NCBI GenBank assembly: GCA_900765465.1
Contig: CAAFRM010000225.1
Span: 1-5,340, forward strand
Source: an uncultured Prevotella sp.
Lineage (GTDB): Bacteria; Bacteroidota; Bacteroidia; Bacteroidales; Bacteroidaceae
Direction of reading: 5' to 3'
Length of the DNA stretch: 5,340 nucleotides
Under the pieces are notes generated by a model. It was not told the DNA's origin. It ran no database searches and saw only the letters and a list, made by a program, of their open reading frames with translations. Made by a program: the position numbers and the translations under genes. Positions 1 to 5,340 of this stretch are shown here, piece after piece. The stretch's first letter is position 1, and every line of letters starts with the position of its first letter.

Positions 1-888
1 ATAGAGACCGTGGGCATCGACGGCATCCGCATGGATACCTATCCATACGCCGACCGTGATGCGATGGCACACTGGATGAAGGTGCTGGGCGAGGAATATC
101 CTCACTTCAATACTGTGGGCGAGACTTGGGTAACCGAGCCTGCCTATACCGCTGCATGGCAGAAGGACAGCAAACTTTCAGAAAAGAACAGTTATCTGCC
201 AACTGTCATGGATTTCGCTTTCTTCGACCGCATCAACAGTGCGAAGAACGAGGAGACTGATGATTGGTGGAACGGCATGAACCGCATCTACAACGTGTTC
301 TGCTATGACTATCTCTATCCGAACCCAAAGAGCGTGATGGCATTCGTTGAAAATCATGATACCGACCGCTTCCTGGGTGAAGGCAAGGATACCCTGGCAT
401 TGAAGCAGGCACTGGCCCTTCTCCTCACCGTCAACCGTACCCCACAGCTCTATTACGGAACCGAGGTGCTGATGAATGGTACCAAGAGCGTAACCGATGG
501 CAATGTGCGCAAGGACTTCCCTGGAGGTTGGGCAGGTGACAAGCACAATGCCTTTACTGCCGAGGGAAGAACACAGGCTGAAAACCAGATGTTTGACTGG
601 CTTAGCCGATTATTGCATTGGCGTCAGGGCAACGAGGTCATCACTAAGGGCAAGCAGACCCAGTTCTGTCCGCAGAAGGGTGTGTATGTCATTGCCCGCC
701 AGTACAAGGGGAAGAACGTGATGACCATCATCAACGGCAAGAAGGAAGCCAACGAACTGAATGTTTCCCGCTATGCGGAAATCATTGGAAATGCAGAGAA
801 GGCCGTCGACGTAACCAACGGACGTACCGTTTTAGTCAACAAGAACATCAAACTCCGTCCACGTCAGGCGATGATACTCGAATTCTAA
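1..888 (+). CDS. GH13 alpha-glucanase, neopullulanase/SusA-like (C-terminal part, 5' end outside window)
   Basis: The reading frame is open from base 1 (I-E-T before the GTG at 10) to TAA at 886-888, so this is the last 295 residues of a longer protein and no start is visible. Three GH13 catalytic motifs are present: GIRMD with nucleophile D12, VGETW with acid/base E41, and FVENHDTDR with transition-state stabiliser D120 (partial-protein numbering). The rest of the (beta/alpha)8 barrel follows. Residues from about 222 form a beta-rich C-terminal domain of the cyclomaltodextrinase type ending in PRQAMILEF. Family members hydrolyse alpha-1,4 (some alpha-1,6) bonds in maltodextrins, pullulan or cyclodextrins; Bacteroides SusA is the periplasmic relative. 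The N-terminal carbohydrate-binding domain and any signal peptide would lie left of the window, so location and exact specificity cannot be judged. A terminator directly downstream suggests it ends its transcription unit. The GH13 assignment is very secure; the SusA-like subfamily is inferred from the C-terminal style. Confidence 0.94.
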   Translation: METVGIDGIRMDTYPYADRDAMAHWMKVLGEEYPHFNTVGETWVTEPAYTAAWQKDSKLSEKNSYLPTVMDFAFFDRINSAKNEETDDWWNGMNRIYNVFCYDYLYPNPKSVMAFVENHDTDRFLGEGKDTLALKQALALLLTVNRTPQLYYGTEVLMNGTKSVTDGNVRKDFPGGWAGDKHNAFTAEGRTQAENQMFDWLSRLLHWRQGNEVITKGKQTQFCPQKGVYVIARQYKGKNVMTIINGKKEANELNVSRYAEIIGNAEKAVDVTNGRTVLVNKNIKLRPRQAMILEF

Positions 889-904
889 AATATTCAATCA
901 TTTC

Positions 905-945
905 ATACCTATTGGTGTAAATTTACACCGATAGGTATTTTTTTT
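905..945 (+). terminator. Rho-independent terminator after the GH13 gene
   Basis: A 17-nt arm (905-921, beginning ATACCTATTGG) pairs with 922-938 (ending GATAGGTAT) along its whole length in RNA. The only non-Watson-Crick pair is a U·G. Eight T follow at 938-945. It starts 17 bp after the GH13 stop. The pair becomes an A·C mismatch on the opposite strand, which fits a terminator acting on + strand transcripts. Confidence 0.92.
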
Positions 946-979
946 CTCCTAAACATTCTTTCGTTTCAATTATTCTTTG

Positions 980-987
980 TACTTTTG
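980..987 (+). promoter_or_regulatory. Bacteroidetes -7 box (TACTTTTG) of the regulator gene
   Basis: TACTTTTG matches the Bacteroidetes consensus TAnnTTTG and lies 22 bp before the ATG at 1010. No exact TTTG occurs at the expected -33 position; the nearest weak match is TTTC at 959-962. Transcription would begin near 991, giving a leader of only about 20 nt and excluding the in-frame TTG at 977 as start. No TCCACC repeat of the kind seen before the susC-like gene occurs here, so there is no visible sign of autoregulation through that motif. Confidence 0.65.
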
Positions 988-1009
988 CACGCATAACCTA
1001 TATAGACAA

Positions 1010-3967
1010 ATGATTAGATACATTTTTTCCATCATAGCAGCATTCTTCATAGCTTTGGGCAGTTTTGCCCAAGGTGGTCTGCCTAGTCGCTTTAATGTAA
1101 GCTACCTCAACATGGCAGCAGGAATGCCTAATAATTTTGCCGATGATATCTTTCAGGATTCTTACGGCTTTGTGTGGATCAGTACCCATGGTGGTGGTCT
1201 GGTGCGTTACGATGGTTTCAACTTCGTGAACTTCGGATTGGGTTCCAATGGCATCAGTTTGCGAAGCAACAGTTGTCGCAATGTATACGAAGACCATTTC
1301 CGTCGTCTCTGGATTGCCTTCGAGGAAGGTCCGCAGGTGCTCGATCTCAATACGATGCAACCTATCGTTCCTCCTTGCGAAAGCGAGAAGGTGGAGGTGC
1401 AGCTCAAGAAGGCATTGAAGAATTTAAGCACTAGAATGTATTGCGATGCCAAGGGCAATATCTGGATGCTTTCCATCAATCTCCTTACCCGTTTCGGCTT
1501 TAATGAAAAGGGCGAGGTGAACAGCGTCTTGACCATTGACTATCCTTTCAATGCGCCCGACATGGGACTTAGCGATGTATATCGCCGGGGAACGGTGGTG
1601 TTGTGCAACAATGGTGTGGTGAGCGAGTTCTCGGTAAAGAACAATAAGTTGGTTGCCAGGGATATCTCCTCTATGTTCCCACCGCTCGATGGACGCTATG
1701 CCGGTGCAATCATCTCTTATCATGGTAAAATCTGGATTGCCACCAACCGTGGTCTCTTCAATAGCGCCAAGCAGCAATATCATTGCTCGGCTACCGACCA
1801 TTCACTCCAGCACGAAGTGGTGACGAGTCTTGCTGTCACTCCGGATGATAAACTCCTGGTGGGTACGCTCTGTGGCGTGGACATCATCAATGACAAAACT
1901 GGCGAGATTGAGCATTGGAATTGTTCTTCTGCGGTTAATCCGTTAAGCAGTAACTTCGTGAACAGTCTCTTTGCCAAGAACGGACAGATATGGGTGGGCA
2001 CGGAGACGGGTGGTGTCACCAAGTTGGCTCCCCGCCAGTTGCTGCTCGAATTCTATCGCCATGATGCGGCGGATCCAGGAAGTCTTTCTCCCAATGCCGT
2101 CAATGCCATGTATGCGGCACCCGATGGTACGCTGTGGGTAGGAACCGTGGAAGGCGGACTCAACTCTCTGGCTCCTGGTGGCAAGAGCTTTATTCATTAT
2201 ACCGTTACCAATTCCGGTTTGCCTCATAACAGCGTTTCTACTCTTGCCGCCGACAACCGTGGCAACCTCTGGATAGGAACCTGGGGTGCGGGCTTTGCCG
2301 TGATGAACCTCAAGCAGCCGGGCAAGATTACGCCGCTTGTGGTGGATGGAAGATTTCTGCGTCTGCTCCTGTTTGCCGGTGCCATGGCTTACGACCCGAT
2401 CAATGATGGCATGTGGCTGGGCACCAACGACGGTCTCTTCTTCTACGACATGAAGCGGCAGCAGATTATCGAGCCATTTGAGGGATGCCTCAATGTGCGT
2501 GGCTGCATCGGAAGTCTCATTACCCGAAATGGCAAGCTTCTGATGGGTTGTGTGCAGGGTATGGTAGAGGTGAACCTGAAATCCCGCCATGGCAAGGATG
2601 CCTTTGACGTGCAGTATCATCCTTATAAGCTTGATCATCCTGAGAGTGGGGTGATAGATAAGATTATCTCCTTCTGCCAGGCTAAGGATGGTAAGATCTG
2701 GCTGGGCAGCAATGGCTATGGCTTATACTGCTACCAATATAATAAGGAGGGAAAAGCGGAAGTGAAATCATTCACCACCAGCAATGGATTGGCCAACAAT
2801 ACCGTCAAGGGTATCGTGGAGGATAACCATGGCATGCTGTGGATTGCTACGGACAATGGACTTTCGGTTTTCAATCCGGATACGGAGACCTTTACCAGTT
2901 TCTATAAGAATGATGGTCTGCTCAGTGCCCAGTTCTATTTCAATGGAGCCATCCGCAATGCAAAGGGCGAGATATTCCTGGGTACGGATGGAGGCATGAT
3001 GGCGGTGATGGGAGCTAATCCTACGGTGCATGAGGTAGGCAAATTGCGCTTTACCGAACTCCTGGTAGATAACCAGCCTACCTTTGCAGGCAGCGATTAT
3101 CTGGATGATGATATCTCTATCGCTAAGAGAATCAGCATCCATGAGAGCGATAAGTCGTTCACCATCTACTTCTCTGCACTCAACTATGGCAGCGAGACCC
3201 AGGGCGTGTATCTCTATCGCATGAAGGGATATGAGAACGAATGGGTTCAGCTGCAACCGGGACAGCATAGTGTGCGCTATTCCACTTTGCCGGCAGGCAA
3301 GTATGAGTTTGAGGTGAAATACATCCCTTCCATCGATTCCAGCAACGAGCAGGTCATCTCCATTGCCGTGAAGGTGACACCTTACTTCTGGAAGAGCTGG
3401 TGGTTCATTACCATAATAGTCATCGGCATCATCGCTTTGGCTCAGTATGCCTATATCCGCAAGTTGGATAAGATGCGTGAGCGTGAGGTGGAAGCCTTAT
3501 ACCGTCCTATCGAGGCTGCCTTGAAGGATAGTGACGAGCCTGGCAAGCTTCAGAGTCGTATCCAGATGATTCTAGAAAACCAGAAGCGCTATCAGGAAAG
3601 TCAGCAGAAAACCATCGAGGCGGATAAGAAGGAGGTGGCTGAACACACCAAACCGTTTATGGATTCCATCATGGAAGTGATGGAGAAGAACTATGATAAC
3701 TCCGAGTTTGGCGTTCAGGAACTCGCCGATGCGATGGGAATGAACCGGAGCATCTTGAGCAAGAAACTCAATGCGGAGTGTGGATTGCCTACGGCGCAGT
3801 TTATCCGTAACTATCGTCTGGATATTGCCAAGAAACTGATTATGGAGAATGTGGCCAATCGCAACATCACCGAGATTGCCTATCGTGTGGGATTCAACGA
3901 TCCGAAATACTTCACCCGTTGCTTCACCAAACAGTATGGAGCCTCTCCATCTTCCTTCAGGGAATAG
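1010..3967 (+). CDS. Membrane-spanning propeller-sensor / AraC-type transcriptional regulator (HTCS-like, without kinase or receiver)
   Basis: This is a 985-residue regulator predicted to couple periplasmic glycan sensing to transcription. Residues 1-20 are a signal peptide or anchor (MIRYIF, hydrophobic core, SFA|Q). About 14 Reg_prop-type blades with (L/I)W(I/V)GT-like motifs run from about 48 to 668 (for example W56, W101, W242, W376, W421, W611), enough for two seven-bladed propellers. A Y_Y_Y domain spans about 710-780 (LYRMKGYENEW, LPAGKYEFEVKY). One membrane helix lies at about 797-816 (WWFITIIVIGIIALAQY). A charged, probably coiled linker occupies 817-882. Residues 883-985 are an AraC domain with two helix-turn-helix units (FGVQELADAMGMNRS; ITEIAYRVGFNDPKYFTRCF). 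This resembles a Bacteroides hybrid two-component regulator, but the 66-residue linker cannot hold HisKA, HATPase and receiver domains, and no HEFRTPL-type H-box is seen. ATG 1010 was chosen because it begins the signal peptide and follows the -7 box. The next gene is susC-like, its likely target. The ligand is unknown; starch oligosaccharides are inferred from the GH13 neighbour. Confidence 0.93.
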   Translation: MIRYIFSIIAAFFIALGSFAQGGLPSRFNVSYLNMAAGMPNNFADDIFQDSYGFVWISTHGGGLVRYDGFNFVNFGLGSNGISLRSNSCRNVYEDHFRRLWIAFEEGPQVLDLNTMQPIVPPCESEKVEVQLKKALKNLSTRMYCDAKGNIWMLSINLLTRFGFNEKGEVNSVLTIDYPFNAPDMGLSDVYRRGTVVLCNNGVVSEFSVKNNKLVARDISSMFPPLDGRYAGAIISYHGKIWIATNRGLFNSAKQQYHCSATDHSLQHEVVTSLAVTPDDKLLVGTLCGVDIINDKTGEIEHWNCSSAVNPLSSNFVNSLFAKNGQIWVGTETGGVTKLAPRQLLLEFYRHDAADPGSLSPNAVNAMYAAPDGTLWVGTVEGGLNSLAPGGKSFIHYTVTNSGLPHNSVSTLAADNRGNLWIGTWGAGFAVMNLKQPGKITPLVVDGRFLRLLLFAGAMAYDPINDGMWLGTNDGLFFYDMKRQQIIEPFEGCLNVRGCIGSLITRNGKLLMGCVQGMVEVNLKSRHGKDAFDVQYHPYKLDHPESGVIDKIISFCQAKDGKIWLGSNGYGLYCYQYNKEGKAEVKSFTTSNGLANNTVKGIVEDNHGMLWIATDNGLSVFNPDTETFTSFYKNDGLLSAQFYFNGAIRNAKGEIFLGTDGGMMAVMGANPTVHEVGKLRFTELLVDNQPTFAGSDYLDDDISIAKRISIHESDKSFTIYFSALNYGSETQGVYLYRMKGYENEWVQLQPGQHSVRYSTLPAGKYEFEVKYIPSIDSSNEQVISIAVKVTPYFWKSWWFITIIVIGIIALAQYAYIRKLDKMREREVEALYRPIEAALKDSDEPGKLQSRIQMILENQKRYQESQQKTIEADKKEVAEHTKPFMDSIMEVMEKNYDNSEFGVQELADAMGMNRSILSKKLNAECGLPTAQFIRNYRLDIAKKLIMENVANRNITEIAYRVGFNDPKYFTRCFTKQYGASPSSFRE

Positions 3968-3997
3968 AGTTTTTTCTTCACTTTGATGAATAATAGT

Positions 3998-4048
3998 ACA
4001 TCTGCTAAGTCTGCATGGCAAAATCAGACTTGGCAGATGTTTCTTTAT
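3998..4048 (+). terminator. Probable intrinsic terminator after the regulator gene
   Basis: A 16-nt arm at 3998-4013 (ACATCTGCTAAGTCTG) pairs fully with 4025-4040 (CAGACTTGGCAGATGT) around an 11-nt loop, with one U·G pair. The following tract TTTCTTTATG is only moderately T-rich, so termination may be partial. A further T run (TTTTTCTTTT) lies at about 4053-4062. It sits 30 bp after the regulator stop and separates it from the susC-like gene, which has its own promoter signals. Confidence 0.8.
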
Positions 4049-4097
4049 GTAACTTTTTCTTTTGAATATGTTAAAAATGCTGTGTGGGTACACAAGG

Positions 4098-4132
4098 GGT
4101 GGATAACTGAGGAAATATAGTATAAATCCACC
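4098..4132. repeat. Inverted repeat GGTGGAT / ATCCACC upstream of the susC-like promoter
   Basis: GGTGGAT at 4098-4104 is the exact reverse complement of ATCCACC at 4126-4132, with a 21-bp A/T-rich spacer. The right arm contains the first of the three direct TCCACC copies, so the left arm is a fourth, inverted copy of the same hexamer about 100 bp before the inferred transcription start. It may be an additional upstream operator half-site; this function is inferred. Confidence 0.6.
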
Positions 4133-4173
4133 TTTTATGCGTTTTGTCCACCTATAAATTTCGATTGTCCACC
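4127..4173 (+). promoter_or_regulatory. Three phased TCCACC direct repeats, candidate activator binding sites
   Basis: TCCACC occurs at 4127-4132, 4147-4152 and 4168-4173, with start-to-start distances of 20 and 21 bp, close to two helical turns. The second and third share nine bases (TTGTCCACC). Each is followed within a few bases by A/T-rich sequence. AraC-family proteins often bind as monomers to direct repeats with helical phasing, each contacting two adjacent major grooves. The nearest candidate is the AraC-domain regulator encoded just upstream. The last copy falls at the expected -33 region of the susC-like promoter, a position suited to direct contact with RNA polymerase. The repeats are seen directly; their role and binding partner are inferred. 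Confidence 0.7.
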
Positions 4174-4193
4174 CGCTATTATGTGATTAATTG

Positions 4194-4201
4194 TACTTTT
4201 G
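4194..4201 (+). promoter_or_regulatory. Bacteroidetes -7 box (TACTTTTG) of the susC-like gene
   Basis: TACTTTTG matches TAnnTTTG and lies within the 12-mer TTGTACTTTTGC (4191-4202), identical to that before the regulator gene (977-988). The -33 region, about 19-21 bp upstream, has no TTTG and instead carries the third TCCACC copy, suggesting an activator-dependent promoter. The inferred transcription start is near 4205. Confidence 0.72.
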
Positions 4202-4204
4202 CCA

Positions 4205-4288
4205 CCACAAAACAACGTTTGATATCGAGCAATCGATTTAAAAACTGGCAAGAATAAACAAAATCATAAACCTAAAAAATAACAAGCA
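4205..4288 (+). other. A-rich 5' leader of the susC-like gene with a small GNRA hairpin
   Basis: The inferred leader is about 84 nt. It contains a 5-bp stem ATCGA/TCGAT (4224-4228 and 4233-4237) closed by the tetraloop GCAA, which fits the stable GNRA class. The remaining leader is strongly A-rich up to the ATG, with no Shine-Dalgarno sequence, as is usual for Bacteroidetes. The stem is short and could be chance. No riboswitch or longer structure was recognised. Confidence 0.4.
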
Positions 4289-5340
4289 ATGAGGAAACAA
4301 TTATTCTCTATGATGCTATGCCTGGGTGCTGTCGGTGGTGCTTCTTTTGCTACCCCAATGACAGCGATGGCTGCTGTAGCACAAGATCAGGTGATTACAG
4401 TAAAGGGACAAGTTGTAGATGATCAGGGTGAACCTATGATCGGTGCAACAGTCAAGACAAAGGATGCCAAGACCGGCGCAGTTACCGATTTAGACGGTAA
4501 CTTCCAGATCCGCGTCAAGGCAAACGCAACTCTTATCGTAAGCTACTTGGGCTTCAAGGAGCGTGAAATCGCTGTACGCGGACGCGCCATCCTGGAACCC
4601 ATCCAACTTTCTACAAATGATAACTTGCTCGACCAGGTGGTTGTAGTAGGTTATGGTACGCAGAAGAAGGCAGACCTTACCGGTTCCGTTTCTATCGTGA
4701 ACGCTGAGGAGATGAAGAAGGTATCTAACTCCAACATCTCTACCATGCTCGAAGGTAAGGTGGCTGGTGTACAGATTACATCCGACGGTCAGCCAGGTGC
4801 CGACCCTAGTGTACGTATCCGTGGTATCGGCTCCTTCGGTAGCACGGCTCCTCTCTATGTCATCGACGGTGTGCCAATGGGTACCACTATCCGTGACTTC
4901 TCTCCAAATGATATCGAGACCATCCAGATTTTGAAGGATGCTTCTGCGGGTGCCATCTACGGTTCTCGTGCTGCCAATGGTGTCGTTATCATCACTACCA
5001 AGAATGGTAAGAAAGACCAGCCTCTGAAGGTGAACTACTCGGGTTACTTCGGTGTTGACCAGATTCCTAGCGATGTATATGACGTGATGAACGCCGACCA
5101 GTATAGCCAGTACCTTGGTACTGCTTGCACCAACTCCAACACTCCTATCCCTGGTGGCTACAAGATGGGTGAGGATGGCAAGTACCACTTCATGGATCCA
5201 ACCAACACTGATTGGTTTGACGAGGTGTTCAAGACCGGTATCCGCCAGAACCACAACGTAGCCCTCAGCGGTGGTAGCTCTCACAGTACTTATAATGTAT
5301 CTCTCGACTACTATAACCAGAAGGGTACCTTGGAAGGTGC
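4289..5340 (+). CDS. SusC/RagA-family TonB-dependent outer-membrane transporter (N-terminal part, 3' end outside window)
   Basis: The frame is open from ATG 4289 to the right edge, giving the first 350 residues of a protein usually near 1000. Residues 1-31 are a signal peptide (MRKQLFSMMLCLG, probable cleavage AVA|QDQ). Residues about 36-108 form the carboxypeptidase-regulatory-like domain (VKGQVVDDQGEPMIGATV, TDLDGNF, VSYLGFKEREI). The SusC/RagA signature with the TonB box follows at 115-135 (DQVVVVGYGTQKKADLTGSVS). The plug domain then includes LEGKVAGVQ, VRIRGIGSFGS, PLYVIDGVP, DIETIQILKDASAGAIYGSRAANGV and VIITTKNGKK, followed by the first barrel strands. SusC proteins import oligosaccharides across the outer membrane with a SusD-type lipoprotein lid and TonB energy, so a susD-like gene is expected just beyond the window. 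The start is fixed by the signal peptide. Expression is probably controlled by the regulator upstream through the TCCACC array. The family is certain; the substrate is inferred to be starch or maltodextrin from the GH13 gene only. Confidence 0.97.
   Translation, partial: MRKQLFSMMLCLGAVGGASFATPMTAMAAVAQDQVITVKGQVVDDQGEPMIGATVKTKDAKTGAVTDLDGNFQIRVKANATLIVSYLGFKEREIAVRGRAILEPIQLSTNDNLLDQVVVVGYGTQKKADLTGSVSIVNAEEMKKVSNSNISTMLEGKVAGVQITSDGQPGADPSVRIRGIGSFGSTAPLYVIDGVPMGTTIRDFSPNDIETIQILKDASAGAIYGSRAANGVVIITTKNGKKDQPLKVNYSGYFGVDQIPSDVYDVMNADQYSQYLGTACTNSNTPIPGGYKMGEDGKYHFMDPTNTDWFDEVFKTGIRQNHNVALSGGSSHSTYNVSLDYYNQKGTLEG

Noticed and set aside
977..1009. Upstream TTG start for the regulator, adding 11 residues
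   Set aside because: It overlaps the -7 box and would precede the inferred transcription start. The signal peptide begins naturally at the ATG at 1010.
1943..2638. Minus-strand open frame of 231 codons inside the regulator
   Set aside because: It is antisense to the propeller repeats, has no promoter signal or domain, and resembles other shadows in this gene (for example 2768-3268).
3572..4093. Minus-strand open frame spanning the end of the regulator and the intergenic region
   Set aside because: Most of it is antisense to the AraC domain and the rest crosses the terminator hairpin. No domain or promoter supports it.
4081..4094. Imperfect palindrome TGTGT-GGGT-ACACA as a possible regulator site
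   Set aside because: Five-base arms are common by chance, there is only one copy, and it lies far from the inferred start. It is recorded only as a weak candidate.
4490..5284. A 264-codon open frame on the minus strand opposite the susC-like gene
   Set aside because: It lies entirely opposite an unmistakable SusC plug and barrel sequence, has no recognisable domain, and is low in typical protein features. It is a shadow of the coding strand's codon use.

Overview
The window looks like part of a glycan-utilisation region from a Bacteroidetes genome, most likely Prevotella/Segatella. The reasons are a SusC/RagA-type TonB-dependent transporter, a large propeller-sensor regulator, a neopullulanase-like GH13 enzyme, two promoters with the Bacteroidetes TAnnTTTG -7 box, and A-rich leaders without Shine-Dalgarno sequences. 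The genus is inferred from style only. No rRNA, tRNA, CRISPR or mobile element was seen.

Layout, all on the + strand: (1) 1-888, the C-terminal 295 codons of a GH13 alpha-glucanase, entering from the left edge. (2) 889-1009, a strong intrinsic terminator followed by a -7 box and a very short leader. (3) 1010-3967, a 985-residue membrane-spanning regulator with a signal peptide, about 14 periplasmic propeller repeats, a Y_Y_Y domain, one membrane helix, a short charged linker and an AraC-type DNA-binding domain. (4) 3968-4288, a 321-bp intergenic region with a terminator hairpin, a cluster of TCCACC repeats spaced 20-21 bp, a -7 box and an 84-nt leader. (5) 4289-5340, the first 350 codons of a SusC-like transporter, running off the right edge.

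The inferred circuit is as follows. The regulator senses a sugar, probably a starch-derived oligosaccharide given the GH13 neighbour, in the periplasm. Through its cytoplasmic AraC domain it switches on the downstream susC-like operon by binding the TCCACC repeats. The GH13 enzyme would cut imported maltodextrins. The two main points of interest are that the regulator has the outer and inner ends of a hybrid two-component system (HTCS) but no histidine kinase or receiver domain, and that a phased direct-repeat array ends exactly where the -33 element of the susC promoter should be.
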